A program made the position numbers and the translations under genes. A DNA stretch of 64,000 nt, taken from assembly GCA_963847615.1 (NCBI GenBank), contig CAWKAN010000016.1:186001-250000 (forward strand), given 5' to 3'. Below are positions 35,877 to 45,304 of this stretch, one piece after another. Within the stretch, counting starts at the first letter, position 1. Each line of letters opens with the position of its first letter. The stretch comes from Palsa-883 sp963847615. Lineage in GTDB: Bacteria > Pseudomonadota > Alphaproteobacteria > Acetobacterales > Acetobacteraceae. Below the pieces are notes generated by a model. The model ran no database searches and was not told where the DNA came from. It was given only the letters and a program-made list of their open reading frames with translations.

Positions 35877-37028
35877 CTACACTGGCGGATCGCGGTGCAG
35901 GAACGGGTCCACCCGCGCCACCGACAGCGGCCGATCGCTCGGCCCCCAGGCCCGTTGGATCGCATGTGCGTGGACATCGCGGCCACCGGCCTGCGTCAGG
36001 ATGGCGAGCGCCCGCTGTTCCTCGGCGTCGTCGCGCACGCCCACCCACAGGACCATGCCGCCCTTGGCGAGTTGTTCCTCGACCCGCCGGGCGTGATGCT
36101 GGGACACCGCGATCAGCAGCAAGGCGCCGAGCCCGGCCCCCGCCGCGCCGCCCAGGATGGTGGCGGCGATCGCCGCCGCCAGCGCGCCGCCCGACGCGGC
36201 CACCGCGGCGGCACCGGCGAGGCCGCCGATATAAAGCGGAACCACCACCGCCGCCGCCTTGCCCTCGCCCTTGGATCCTTTGGAGACGAAGGCGGCCCGC
36301 GGCATGCGCCCATCATCCTCGATATCGGCCGCCGCGCGGTAGAAATCGCCGACGCGCGCCTTGGCCTTGGCGTCAACGCCGAGCACCGAAATGCTGGCAC
36401 GGTCGAGCCCAGAGCCCTCCAGTTGGTTCACGGCCGCTTCCAGCGCGTCCGGATCGGCGAACACGCCCACGGCCTCGCGGGCGCGATAGGTCCAGGTGTT
36501 GGCACTCGGCGGGGCATCGGCCATGGGGAGTCTCCTTTCGCCTGGCCCGGGCGCGGCGGACGCTCGACCCGCGCCCGGCAAGTCGCGCCTATGCCGTTCG
36601 CTCAGCTCGGCCCACCAGCGGTCGAAATGCCGCTTCGCCTCGCGCGTGTGCGTTGTCAGGCGCACGCGGACGCTGGCCTTGCCGTCGGCCAGGAAAGCGG
36701 TCTCGAACGCGTCCAACGTCAGCGGTGCCCCGAGCAGCGCGTTCTCGTCCTCGATGACCTGCGGGCCGAGCTCGCGGTGAACGATGACCGACAGGATCCA
36801 GTAGTTCTGTTCCACCCGAGGTTCGATGTTCAGCGCCGCTTCGGCGGTCACCAGGTCATACGCCTCGCCGTCGTGCAGGCCGTAGGCGGCGCGGTCGTAG
36901 TCCTCCTCGATCACATAATCCTGCCTTGCATCGACGTAGAACTCCGGCTGGCCGCCCGTGGCGTGGATTTCGGCGCGCACCAGGCGGACGATGTCGGCCG
37001 GGACGATGCGGAGCGAATATGTCGGCAT
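35877..37028 (-). CDS. Two-part protein: unknown N-half plus general-stress (YflT/17M-like) C-half
   Basis: One uninterrupted 383-aa frame. Residues 1-165 (MPTYSLRIVPADIVRLVRAE to HFDRWWAELSERH) are an unrecognised soluble domain. From about residue 169 a second protein seems to begin at ATG 36524, which has its own strong AAAGGAG site. It starts with a stress-protein domain (AREAVGVFADPDALEAAVNQ, then GLDRASISVLG), followed by a Gly/Ala-rich glycine-zipper-like hydrophobic stretch and a second alpha/beta part (VLWVGVRDDAEEQRAL). It may be two coupled genes whose separating stop was lost, or a real fusion with an internal start. An FNR-like box lies about 120 bp upstream. Confidence 0.65.
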   Translation of the reverse strand: MPTYSLRIVPADIVRLVRAEIHATGGQPEFYVDARQDYVIEEDYDRAAYGLHDGEAYDLVTAEAALNIEPRVEQNYWILSVIVHRELGPQVIEDENALLGAPLTLDAFETAFLADGKASVRVRLTTHTREAKRHFDRWWAELSERHRRDLPGAGRASAAPGPGERRLPMADAPPSANTWTYRAREAVGVFADPDALEAAVNQLEGSGLDRASISVLGVDAKAKARVGDFYRAAADIEDDGRMPRAAFVSKGSKGEGKAAAVVVPLYIGGLAGAAAVAASGGALAAAIAATILGGAAGAGLGALLLIAVSQHHARRVEEQLAKGGMVLWVGVRDDAEEQRALAILTQAGGRDVHAHAIQRAWGPSDRPLSVARVDPFLHRDPPV

Positions 37029-37146
37029 GGCAGCCCCCCGCAGCGCGAGCGGTTGGGCATGCTCCGCGCGGCTGCTGTTCGGAGTGCCTCTTTCGAGGCT
37101 GCGATCAGAAACAGCGAGACGATGCGGCCGACGTTGGACAGCGTCC

Positions 37147-37160
37147 ATGATCTGGATCAA
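37147..37160 (-). promoter_or_regulatory. FNR/FixK-type box before the stress-protein gene
   Basis: On the minus strand, TTGATCCAGATCAT matches 9 of 10 consensus positions, 119 bp before the ATG at 37028. The rest of 37029-37452 shows only a short GCCGTACCGGGC tandem near 37272. Confidence 0.6.
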
Positions 37161-37452
37161 CCAGCGGGTCGGAGGCGTGCGGCGGCTCGGTCCCCATGCG
37201 CATCAGGCTGGTGTCGCCACGGGCGCGGCGCATCACCGCGCCAGGCGGAAGGCGCGCATACCGTTTCGCCCGGGCGCCGTACCGGGCGCCGTACCGGGCG
37301 ACGCCAGAGGCAATGGGGCGACGCCCCGGGGTCTGCTGGCCGACCGACACGGCAGCGTAGAGATGCGCAGCCGATGCCGCATTGCCGCAATGCAAGCTGG
37401 GGGCGCCAAGGGGCGGGGCTGCCTGATTTTCTCCCCGCAACGCCCCAGCGTC

Positions 37453-38949
37453 TCAGCGTCCCAGCGTCGGCATCACGAACTCGGCGCCCCGCCGCGCGCC
37501 ACCCGGCCAGCGCTGGGTGATCGCCTTGTAGCGCGTGTAGAAGCGCACGCCCTCCGGCCCATAGATGTGGTGGTCGCCGAACAGCGAGTGCTTCCAGCCG
37601 CCGAAACTGTGGAATGCCATCGGCACCGGGATCGGCACGTTCACGCCGACCATGCCGATGTTGATCGCGTTGGCGAAGTCGCGCGCGACGCCGCCGTCGG
37701 CGGTGAACAGCGCGACGCCGTTGCCGTATTCGTGGGCGTTGATCATCCGCACCGCGCCGGCCAGGTCCGGCGTGCGCACCACCGACAGCACCGGGCCGAA
37801 GATCTCGTCACGGTAGATCCGCATGTCGGTGCCGACGTGGTCGAACAACGACCCCCCCAGGAAGAAGCCGTTCTCGTAGCCCTGCAGCGACAGGCCGCGG
37901 CCGTCCACCACCAGCTTGGCGCCTTCCTTCACGCCGAGATCGACGTAGCCGCTTACTTTGTCGCGGTGCTGGGCGGTGACCAGCGGGCCCATCTCGGCGT
38001 CGGGGTCGGTCCCGGGGCCGATCTTCAGGGCGCGCACGCGCGGCTCCAGCTTGCGCACCAACTGGTCGCCGGCCTCGCCGACCGCGACGGCGACGGCGAC
38101 CGCCATGCAGCGTTCCCCGGCGGCGCCGTAGGCCGAGCCCATCAGCGCGTCCACCGCGTCGTCGAGATCGGCGTCGGGCATCACCACCAGGTGGTTCTTC
38201 GCCCCGCCCAACGCCTGGACGCGCTTGCCGTGCGCCGCGCCGCCGCGATAGATCGTCTCGGCGATCGCGGTCGAGCCGACGAAGCTGATGGCGGCGATGT
38301 CGGGGTGGGCGATGATCGCCTCCACCGCCTCGCGCGCGCCCTGCACCACGTTGAACACGCCGTCGGGCAGGCCGGCCTCGGCCAGCAGGGCGGCGAGCTT
38401 CAGGCTGACCGAGGGGTCCTTCTCCGACGGTTTCAGGATGAAGCAGTTGCCGCAGGCCAGCGCCACCGGGATCATCCACAGCGGCACCATCAGCGGGAAG
38501 TTGAACGGCGTGATGCCGGCGACCACGCCGAGCGGCTGGCGGATCGACCAGGCGTCGATGCCGGTGCCGACCTGGTCGGTGAACTCGCCCTTCAGCAGGT
38601 GGGGAATGCCGCAGGCGAACTCGACCACCTCCAGGCCGCGCTGCACCTCGCCGTCGGCGTCGGACAGCACCTTGCCGTGTTCGGCGGTGATCAGCGCGGA
38701 CAGCTCCTTGCGGTCGCGGTCGAGCAGGTCCTTCAGCTTGAACATGACCCGGGCGCGGCGCAGCGCCGGCATGGCGGCCCAGGCGGGCCAGGCGGCGGCG
38801 GCGGTCGCCACGGCCTGGTCCACCTCGGCGCCGCTGGCCAGGGCCACGCGGGCGGCGACCTCGCCGGAGGCGGGGTTGAACACCTCGCCGAACGCGCCGC
38901 TGCCGCCGGCAACCGGCTTGCCACCGATGAAGTGCCCGATTTCGCGCAT
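37453..38949 (-). CDS. mmsA: CoA-acylating methylmalonate-semialdehyde dehydrogenase
   Basis: Converts (methyl)malonate semialdehyde, CoA and NAD+ to propionyl- or acetyl-CoA in valine, inositol or beta-alanine breakdown. 498 aa. GVVAGITPFNFPLMVPLWMI, FVGSTAIAETIY, the LGGAKNHLVVMPDAD segment and the nucleophile in AAGERCMAVAVAV are diagnostic, as is the C-terminal GVRFYTRYKAITQRW. A small in-frame Ala-Val repeat follows the active-site Cys. It is on the minus strand, with a divergent peptidase gene upstream. Confidence 0.94.
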   Translation of the reverse strand: MREIGHFIGGKPVAGGSGAFGEVFNPASGEVAARVALASGAEVDQAVATAAAAWPAWAAMPALRRARVMFKLKDLLDRDRKELSALITAEHGKVLSDADGEVQRGLEVVEFACGIPHLLKGEFTDQVGTGIDAWSIRQPLGVVAGITPFNFPLMVPLWMIPVALACGNCFILKPSEKDPSVSLKLAALLAEAGLPDGVFNVVQGAREAVEAIIAHPDIAAISFVGSTAIAETIYRGGAAHGKRVQALGGAKNHLVVMPDADLDDAVDALMGSAYGAAGERCMAVAVAVAVGEAGDQLVRKLEPRVRALKIGPGTDPDAEMGPLVTAQHRDKVSGYVDLGVKEGAKLVVDGRGLSLQGYENGFFLGGSLFDHVGTDMRIYRDEIFGPVLSVVRTPDLAGAVRMINAHEYGNGVALFTADGGVARDFANAINIGMVGVNVPIPVPMAFHSFGGWKHSLFGDHHIYGPEGVRFYTRYKAITQRWPGGARRGAEFVMPTLGR

Positions 38950-39041
38950 CACTGGATCCTCCGTCTTTGAAGATGGAATTAGGACGATTCCGCGTGGCCC
39001 GCTAGTTGGTGGGCCAGCGAGCGATTGGCGAAGGGGGTGCG

Positions 39042-40133
39042 ATGCGCGCACGGGATCTTGGGCTGGCGTGTGGGACGCTGCCGCCGGGCGGGCGAAACAG
39101 CCTCGCCGACGTGCCGGGGGTGACGGTCGGCCACGCAACGATCATCCGGGACGAGGTGCTGACCGGCGTCACCGCGGTGCTGCCGCATGACGGGGACCTG
39201 TTCGCCGACCGGCCCGGCGCGGCGGCGTACGTGCTGAACGGCTTCGGCAAGAGCGTCGGGCTGATGCAGCTGAACGAGCTCGGCTGGCTGGAAACGCCGA
39301 TCCTGCTGACCAACACCTTCGGCGTTGGCACCTGCGCGAATGCGCTGATCCGCCGCGCGGTGCGGGACAATCCGGAGATCGGCCGGCAGACCTCGACGGT
39401 CAATCCGGTGGTGCTGGAATGCAACGACGGATACCTGAACGACATCCAGGCGATGGCGGTCACCGAGGCGCATGCCGAGGCGGCGATCGCGGCGGCGGCG
39501 GAGGATTTTGCCACCGGCGCGGTCGGCGCCGGGACCGGCATGAGCTGCTTCGGGCTGAAGGGCGGTGTGGGCAGCGCCTCGCGCCGGCTGCGGCTGGAGG
39601 GGACGACGTGGCATCTGGGCGTGCTGGTGCTGGCCAATTTCGGCCGGCCCGGCGACCTGCGGCTGCCCCTCGGGTCCGGCTTTCAGCCGGCCCAAGGGCA
39701 GGCCGCCGGCTGGCGGATCGATCCGGCGGCGTCGCCCGGGGCCGACCCGCGGCCGGCCGAGGGAGCGGGGCCGGATGCCGAGCACGGGTCGTGCATCGTC
39801 GTGATCGGCACGGACATGCCGCTGGAGCACCGGCAACTGGCGCGCGTCGCCAAGCGGGCCGGGGTCGGGCTGGCGTGGTGCGGCAGTTTCTGGGGCAGCG
39901 GCAGCGGCGACATCGCGCTGGCCTTCACCACGGCGAACCGCGTGCCGGCCGAGGCGGATGCGGCGTTCCTCGACCATCGGGTGCTCGCCGAGGCGCGGAT
40001 CGACCGGTTGTTCCAGGCCGTCGCCGAGGCCACGCAGGAGGCCGTGCTGGACGCGCTGGCCGGGGCGGCGACGACCGTGGGGCGGCACGGCCACCGGCGG
40101 GTGGGGTTGGCGGAGCTGTTGGGGCGGGAGTGA
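39042..40133 (+). CDS. P1-family peptidase (DmpA-like aminopeptidase/amidase)
   Basis: A 363-aa self-processing N-terminal-nucleophile hydrolase of the DmpA/BapA type, which removes N-terminal residues or cleaves beta-peptides. NSLADVPGVTVGHATI is the family start. GAVGAGTGMSCFGLKGGVGS leads to the likely cleavage and nucleophile Ser. GLAWCGSFWGSGSGDIALAF is the C-terminal segment. GGGGG precedes the ATG at 39042. The stop is 73 bp from the convergent Gfo/Idh/MocA gene. Confidence 0.88.
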   Translation: MRARDLGLACGTLPPGGRNSLADVPGVTVGHATIIRDEVLTGVTAVLPHDGDLFADRPGAAAYVLNGFGKSVGLMQLNELGWLETPILLTNTFGVGTCANALIRRAVRDNPEIGRQTSTVNPVVLECNDGYLNDIQAMAVTEAHAEAAIAAAAEDFATGAVGAGTGMSCFGLKGGVGSASRRLRLEGTTWHLGVLVLANFGRPGDLRLPLGSGFQPAQGQAAGWRIDPAASPGADPRPAEGAGPDAEHGSCIVVIGTDMPLEHRQLARVAKRAGVGLAWCGSFWGSGSGDIALAFTTANRVPAEADAAFLDHRVLAEARIDRLFQAVAEATQEAVLDALAGAATTVGRHGHRRVGLAELLGRE

Positions 40134-40206
40134 CACAGGCCGCGCGGCAACCCGCCGAAGGCGCAAACATTCGGGCGGCTGGCAGAGTGCCCGGCGGCGC
40201 GGCGGA

Positions 40207-41259
40207 TCAGCCGGGTGCGACGGGCGCGGTCAACAGCTGCGGCGTGCCCTGTTCCGCCGCGCGCTTGACCGCGTGTGTCGCGGCGAGCGTGGCGGTGCCG
40301 TCCGGGCCGGAGGTCAGCGGGGCCGCCTCGCCGCGGATCACCGCGGCGAAGTGGCGAAGCTGCACCGCGTAGGGGTTGGCCGGCACGACGGCGACGGTCT
40401 CCGGCGCGATGGGGTCTTGCCAGCCCTTGGCATGCTTGTAGCGCCACAAGGTCAGCGAGGGCAGCGTCAGCCCGCCGTCCGTTCCGGCGATGAAATGCGA
40501 GTCCGCCGTGGCCTGGAAAAACATCGGGCTCTCGCCGGCGGTCTGGTCCCAGCTCCATGGGCTGGCCGCGGTGTCGGACAGCGTGATCGTGGCAATGGCG
40601 CCGCCGGCCAGGCGCAGGATCGTCGCGGCGGTGTCTTCCACCGGATAGAGGCGCACCGCGTTGGAGGTGGCCGCCTGGACGCTGGCGATCTCGTCGCAGA
40701 CGAAACGGATCAGGTCGATCTCGTGGATCATGTTGATCAGCACCGGCCCGCCGCCGGCCTCGCGGCGCCAGGGGATCGCGAAATACGATGCCGGCTTCAG
40801 CAACAGCGACAGCGCGCTGGCCGCGACCAGCCGGCCGAGCGCGCCGCCGCGCACCAGTTCGCGCGCGCGCCGGAGGATCGGGTTGTGCCGCCGGTGATGC
40901 CCGACCAGCAGCGGGACGCCGGCGGTCGCGGCGGCGGCCGACAGGCGCTCGGCCTGTGCCACCGTGTCGGCGATCGGCTTTTCCACCAGCACCGGGATGC
41001 CGGCGGCGATGCAGTCCAGCGCGACCGGGACGTGCAGCGCGTTGGGCGTGGCGACGATCGCCCCATCCGGCCGGGCGGCCGCCAGCAGGGCGCGATAATC
41101 CGCGTGCCAGGCGATGGCGAATTCGTCCGCCAGGGCACGCGCCGCCGGGCTGGGGTCGGCGATCCCGGCGATGGTCACCCCGGGCGTTTCGGCGGCGGCA
41201 CGGACATGCGTGCGCCCGATCGCCCCGGCGCCGATCAGCACAATCCGCATGTCCGGCAT
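40207..41259 (-). CDS. Gfo/Idh/MocA-family NAD(P)-dependent oxidoreductase
   Basis: A 350-aa sugar or cyclitol dehydrogenase-like enzyme. The dinucleotide fold is RIVLIGAGAIGRTHVRAA. VLVEKPIADTVAQAERL carries the EKP motif. GGPVLINMIHEIDLIRFV holds the catalytic His and Asp. The likely ATG is at 41259 (MPDMR). The longer open frame is repeat-rich spacer. With mmsA nearby an inositol-type pathway is conceivable, but no other iol genes are present. Confidence 0.9.
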   Translation of the reverse strand: MPDMRIVLIGAGAIGRTHVRAAAETPGVTIAGIADPSPAARALADEFAIAWHADYRALLAAARPDGAIVATPNALHVPVALDCIAAGIPVLVEKPIADTVAQAERLSAAAATAGVPLLVGHHRRHNPILRRARELVRGGALGRLVAASALSLLLKPASYFAIPWRREAGGGPVLINMIHEIDLIRFVCDEIASVQAATSNAVRLYPVEDTAATILRLAGGAIATITLSDTAASPWSWDQTAGESPMFFQATADSHFIAGTDGGLTLPSLTLWRYKHAKGWQDPIAPETVAVVPANPYAVQLRHFAAVIRGEAAPLTSGPDGTATLAATHAVKRAAEQGTPQLLTAPVAPG

Positions 41260-41419
41260 GGCTGGCCTCCCGCTTCGGTTGTCGCCTTCTACCAACCGAT
41301 CGATCGCGCTGGCGACAGCGCCCGCGACAGTCTGCCCGCGACAGCGCGCCCGCGAGGGGGTGCCCGCGAGGGTGTGATACCAGCCGGCGGAAAGTTTGAC
41401 CCACTGGCGCCGCCCCTCG

Positions 41420-41504
41420 TCATGCCGGGCGCAGGCCCGGTATCCACGATTTTGCTTGCTGCCCACAGGCAAGAAGTCGTGGATGCCGGCCTTCGCCGGC
41501 ATGA
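41420..41504. repeat. 85-bp palindrome immediately before group II intron 1
   Basis: TCATGCCGG and CCGGCATGA form the ends, with CGGTATCCACGA pairing with TCGTGGATGCCGG inside. The last inner hairpin GCCGGCCTTCGCCGGC ends 5 bp before the intron. Confidence 0.85.
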
Positions 41505-43361
41505 GTGCGCTCGTGAAACCGCCAGGTCAGCACGGTGGAAGTCCGTGCGGGAGGGTGTCGTAACTCCGTAGTCGAAGGTAACTGCGTCGGCCAAGCGCAA
41601 GCAAGGCGGGGTGGGGAGCAACCGGAGACGAACCGACAGTCCGTAGGGTGACGAACCCGTTTCGGCGGGAGTCTGTGGCGAGCCTGCTCATGTATGGCGA
41701 AGCCTGGAAGCAACCTCTGGCGCTGCGACGACGGCGAAAGCGACCAGCGGACGGCTCACGTGGTTGGGGATGGAATGTCGGGACGGCAAGGCGGCGTAAG
41801 CGAGGAGACCTGGGGGCCCGGGTGAGCCTTCCAGGAGTCAGAGCCTTCATAGTCCCGCAGCCGTGATGAACGGCGAAACGGCCGGGCAGCAAAACCGGCC
41901 CGAGGGAAGGGAGGTAGGAAGCTGGATGCGCGAGGTCTGGCATGGGGCAAGGGGAAGTTTCGGCAGTGTCCGAGAGGGCTAAGCAAGAGACAGACGCCAC
42001 CGGCGGCGAGCGCCGCAAACTGTGGTGGGCAGAAGCCTCGGTGTGGACGGACCGCATGGTGTCGGCGCTGGAGAACGGCGTCCGAGGAGGCAAATGGTTC
42101 AGTTTGGTGGACAAGGTCATCCGGCCTTCGACCCTGGACGCGGCGTGGCAGAGGGTTGCGCGGAACAAGGGGGCAGCGGGTGTGGATGGCCAGGATACGG
42201 AGCGGTTCGCGCTGCAGGCGGAACGGTATCTGCAGGAACTCCGGAGCAGTTTGGCGGACGGCAGCTACCGGCCGCACCCGGTGAAACGGGTGGAGATCCC
42301 CAAAGGAGACGGCAAGACCCGTCCACTAGGGATCCCGGTGGTGAAGGACCGGATCGTGCAAGCGGCTCTGAAGATGGTCATCGAGCCAATCTTTGAAGTG
42401 CAGTTCCGGCCGGGCAGCTACGGCTTCCGGCCGGGACGCGGCTGCAAGGATGCGCTGCGGGAAGTCGATCGGCTGCTGAAGGACGGCTACACCCACGTGG
42501 TGGACGCCGACCTGAAGGGCTACTTCGACAGCATCCCGCACGACCGGCTGATGGCCGCGGTGGCGGGTTCGATCAGCGACGGCCGCGTGCTGGCGTTGAT
42601 CGAGGGCTTTCTCCGCCAGGACATCATGAAGGACATGGAGCGCTGGCGGCCGACCGCCGGCACGCCCCAGGGGGCGGTGATCTCGCCGCTGTTGGCCAAC
42701 CTCTATCTGCACCCGCTCGATCTGCTGATGGAGCAGAGCGGGCGACGGATGGTGCGGTATGCCGACGACTTCGTGATCCTGTGCCGGACGCAAGCCGAGG
42801 CCCAGGCTGCCCTGCGCGACGTTGCGGCGTGGGTGGCGCAGAACGGGCTGATCCTCCATCCGGACAAGACGCGGATTGCTGACAGCCAACTGCCGGGGCA
42901 GGGGTTCGACTTCCTCGGCTACCGGTTCGAGGCGGGCCAGCGTCTTGTGCGCAAGAAGAGCCTGATGGCGCTCAAGGACAAGGTGAGGAGCCGGACGGGC
43001 CGTTCCCGGGGCGTCAGCCTGGGGCGGATCATCGACAACCTCAACCCGGTGCTGCGTGGCTGGTTCGGCTACTTCCAACACGCCACGCCGGGTGTCTTCC
43101 GCGCCATCGACGGCCTCGTCCGCAGACGGTTGCGCGCCATCCTGCGCAAGCAGGAGAAGCGGCCCGGCTTCGGGAAATGCCAAGCCGATCACCAACGCTG
43201 GCCAAATGCCTTCTTCGCTCGGCGCGGGCTGTTCACCCTACAGACTGCTCACGCACAGGCGAGACACTCCCGATGAGGAAACCAGCAACTGGAGAGCCGT
43301 GTGCGGGAGAACCGCACGCACGGTTCGGAGGGCGGGGAGGTAGCGCCTTCCCGACCCCTAT
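41505..43361 (+). mobile_element. Group II intron 1 (complete)
   Basis: The 5' end is GTGCGCTCGTGAAACCGC and shares the pattern GTGCG, ACCG, AGG, AAGTCC with intron 2. Domain V is at 43294-43331 (GAGCCGTGTGCGGGAGAACC and its pairing GGTTC half). Domain VI follows and the element ends CGACCCCTAT. Length is about 1.86 kb. It carries an intact maturase and may still be mobile. Confidence 0.85.
41942..43276 (+). CDS. ltrA: Group II intron reverse transcriptase/maturase
   Basis: A 444-aa intron-encoded protein that splices and reverse-transcribes its own intron. RT blocks seen are KGAAGVDGQD, RPLGIPVVKDRIVQAALK, YGFRPGRGCKDAL, VVDADLKGYFDSIPH, GTPQGAVISPLLANLYLH and the active site VRYADDFVIL. 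The maturase (X) domain follows (IIDNLNPVLRGWFGYFQH). There is no clear HNH endonuclease. It lies inside intron 1, upstream of domain V. Confidence 0.93.
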   Translation: MGQGEVSAVSERAKQETDATGGERRKLWWAEASVWTDRMVSALENGVRGGKWFSLVDKVIRPSTLDAAWQRVARNKGAAGVDGQDTERFALQAERYLQELRSSLADGSYRPHPVKRVEIPKGDGKTRPLGIPVVKDRIVQAALKMVIEPIFEVQFRPGSYGFRPGRGCKDALREVDRLLKDGYTHVVDADLKGYFDSIPHDRLMAAVAGSISDGRVLALIEGFLRQDIMKDMERWRPTAGTPQGAVISPLLANLYLHPLDLLMEQSGRRMVRYADDFVILCRTQAEAQAALRDVAAWVAQNGLILHPDKTRIADSQLPGQGFDFLGYRFEAGQRLVRKKSLMALKDKVRSRTGRSRGVSLGRIIDNLNPVLRGWFGYFQHATPGVFRAIDGLVRRRLRAILRKQEKRPGFGKCQADHQRWPNAFFARRGLFTLQTAHAQARHSR

Positions 43362-43418
43362 CGATGCGGCTACGCCCGGAGCGTCGATCATTCGGCGGCC
43401 TGGTATGAGCAGCCCGGG

Positions 43419-44351
43419 CTAGGCGACGATGCGCGCGACCTCGTCCGGCGCGCATTGCACCAGCGCGTCGTAGTCGCGCATCAGCGTCTCGGTGATCCGC
43501 CCCGGCGTGTAGACGTGCCCGGCGATCTCGCGCACCGCGGCGACCTCCGCCGCCGTGCCGGCCAGGAATACTTCGGTCGCGCGGCCCAGCTCGCTGGCCT
43601 CGATCGGCCGTTCGATCACCGTCATCTGCTTGCGCCGCGCCAGCGCCATGACCGAGCGCCGCGTGATGCCGTCCAGGAAACAATCCGGCGTCGGCGTGTG
43701 CAGCTCGCCGTCAAACACCAGGAAGATGTTCGCCCCCGTGGCTTCCGACACCAGGCCGCGCCAGTCCAGCAGCAGCGCGTCGTTGTAGCCCTCTGCTTCG
43801 GCTTTGTGTTTCGACATCGTGCCGATCATGTAGAGGCCGCTGGCCTTGGCCTTGATCGGCGCGGTCTCCGGCGAGGGCCGCTTCCAGGCGCCCATCCCGA
43901 GCCGGATGCCGCCCATCCGATCGGCGCCGAAATAGCTCGGCCACGGCCAGGCGGCGATCGCCAGGTGGATGGTGGTGCGCTGCGCCGAGACCGCCAGCAT
44001 CTCCGTGCCGCGCCAGGCGATCGGGCGGACATAGCCGTCGGTCAGGCCATTGGCGGTCAGCACCTCGTTGCAGGCGGCGTCGATCTGCGCGGCGCTGTAG
44101 GGGATCTCGAAGCCCAGGATGCGCCCCGAGTTGACCAGCCGGTCGGAGTGGTCGCGCAGCCGGAAGATGTTGCCGCTGTAGGCCCGCTCGCCCTCGAACA
44201 CCGCGCTGGCGTAGTGCAGCCCGTGCGACAGCACGTGCAGTTTGGCGTCGCGCCAGGGCACCAGCGCGCCGTCCCACCAGATCCAGCCGTCGCACGCGGG
44301 CGTCGAAAGCGCGGGCGTCGGAAGCCGGGCGTCGGAAGGAACCAGTGCCAT
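43419..44351 (-). CDS. ilvE: Branched-chain amino acid aminotransferase
   Basis: A fold-type IV PLP transaminase for Val, Leu and Ile, 310 aa. HVLSHGLHYASAVFEGERAY is the N-terminal signature. The PLP Lys is in APIKAKASGLYMI. EATGANIFLVFDGELHTP and FLDGITRRSVMALA complete the family pattern. The ATG at 44351 gives the expected length. The far longer open frame was rejected. It is divergent from marR, with a 102-bp shared promoter region. Confidence 0.94.
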   Translation of the reverse strand: MALVPSDARLPTPALSTPACDGWIWWDGALVPWRDAKLHVLSHGLHYASAVFEGERAYSGNIFRLRDHSDRLVNSGRILGFEIPYSAAQIDAACNEVLTANGLTDGYVRPIAWRGTEMLAVSAQRTTIHLAIAAWPWPSYFGADRMGGIRLGMGAWKRPSPETAPIKAKASGLYMIGTMSKHKAEAEGYNDALLLDWRGLVSEATGANIFLVFDGELHTPTPDCFLDGITRRSVMALARRKQMTVIERPIEASELGRATEVFLAGTAAEVAAVREIAGHVYTPGRITETLMRDYDALVQCAPDEVARIVA

Positions 44352-44371
44352 CTTTGTGTTTCCCCGCAAGA

Positions 44372-44401
44372 TTGTTGCCGTGGACGTGCGGACCGTATAA
44401 T
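44372..44401 (+). promoter_or_regulatory. Predicted sigma-70 promoter of marR
   Basis: TTGTTG, an 18-bp spacer and a consensus TATAAT end about 50 bp before the marR ATG. The site also overlaps the leader of divergent ilvE. Confidence 0.5.
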
Positions 44402-44453
44402 GACCGGCAGAATACGTCAATGATGCTGCCGTAAGCCCGAGGGAATACCAGCC

Positions 44454-45005
44454 ATGTCCGAACCGAGGGGTGTCCACCCGCCCGCCGCCGGCAGCAATCT
44501 GCTGTTCCTGCGCGAGGAGGAGCTGCGGCTGGCCCAGGACCTGCTGTTCTTCGCCTATCGCGACTTCACCAACGCCGCCGACGTGATCCTGGAAGAGCTG
44601 GGCCTCGGCCGCGCGCACCACCGCGTGCTGCACTTCGTCGGCCGCAGTCCGGGCCTGACGGTGTCCGACCTGCTCGCCATCCTGCGCATCACCAAGCAGA
44701 GCCTGTCGCGGGTGCTGTCGGTGCTGCTGGAGCAGGGCTACGTCGCGCAGACGGCGGGCCGCGCCGACCGGCGCCAGCGGCTGCTGACGCTCACGCCCAC
44801 CGGCCAGGCGCTGGAACGCCGGTTGTACGAGCACCAGCGCGAGCGCCTCGCCGTGGCCTATCGCGAGGCGGGCGCCGCGGCGGTGGACGGTTTCCGCAAG
44901 GTGATGCGCGGGATCATGGACCAGGCGGCGCGCGGCTATCTCGACGGCGCGGAGCGCGAGGGCCCGTATCGCGCCGGCCGCGAGCCGCGCATCCGCACCG
45001 CCTGA
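44454..45005 (+). CDS. MarR-family transcriptional regulator
   Basis: A 183-aa winged-helix dimer. ELGLGRAHHRVLHFVGRSPG and VSDLLAILRITKQSLSRVLS form the recognition helix, and AGRADRRQRLLTLTPTGQAL the wing. Helices at both ends allow dimerisation. Its divergence from ilvE makes ilvE or itself a possible target. No ligand can be named. Confidence 0.9.
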   Translation: MSEPRGVHPPAAGSNLLFLREEELRLAQDLLFFAYRDFTNAADVILEELGLGRAHHRVLHFVGRSPGLTVSDLLAILRITKQSLSRVLSVLLEQGYVAQTAGRADRRQRLLTLTPTGQALERRLYEHQRERLAVAYREAGAAAVDGFRKVMRGIMDQAARGYLDGAEREGPYRAGREPRIRTA

Positions 45006-45129
45006 TGGCGGCCGGGGTTCGGGGCTGGCAAAAATCCGCCGGCGGGTGCGAACCGACGCCGCTTGCCGCGGGCCCCGGCCTTGGCCGGCTTCGCGGCACC
45101 GGCCGGCAACAGGAGACGGCCATGCCGCC

Positions 45130-45304
45130 AGCCCGGACTTCTCCCACTCTCGCGGGCGCTGGCTCGGTCCTTGCCGCGCCCCAATGGTACCATGGGCGTT
45201 TCGCGCCTGGCGAATACACCCTGTATTGGCGGCGGCGCGAAACCCCTTTGGCACGACAATGCCCTTCGCCATCATCCCGCGACAGTGGGAGAAATCCGGG
45301 CTAG
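45130..45304. repeat. 175-bp palindromic element, copy 2 of family R2
   Basis: Ends AGCCCGGACTTCTCCCACT and AGTGGGAGAAATCCGGGCTAG match the ends of copy 1 (9607-9772). The inner GGTACC and GGCGCGAAAC arms also match. The closing CTAG supplies the stop codon of imuB. Confidence 0.88.

Noticed and set aside
41545..41567. Alternative 5' end of intron 1 at a second GTGCGGG
   Set aside because: The site at 41505 aligns with the 5' end of intron 2 (GTGCG, ACCG, AGG, AAGTCC in register) and abuts the hairpin.
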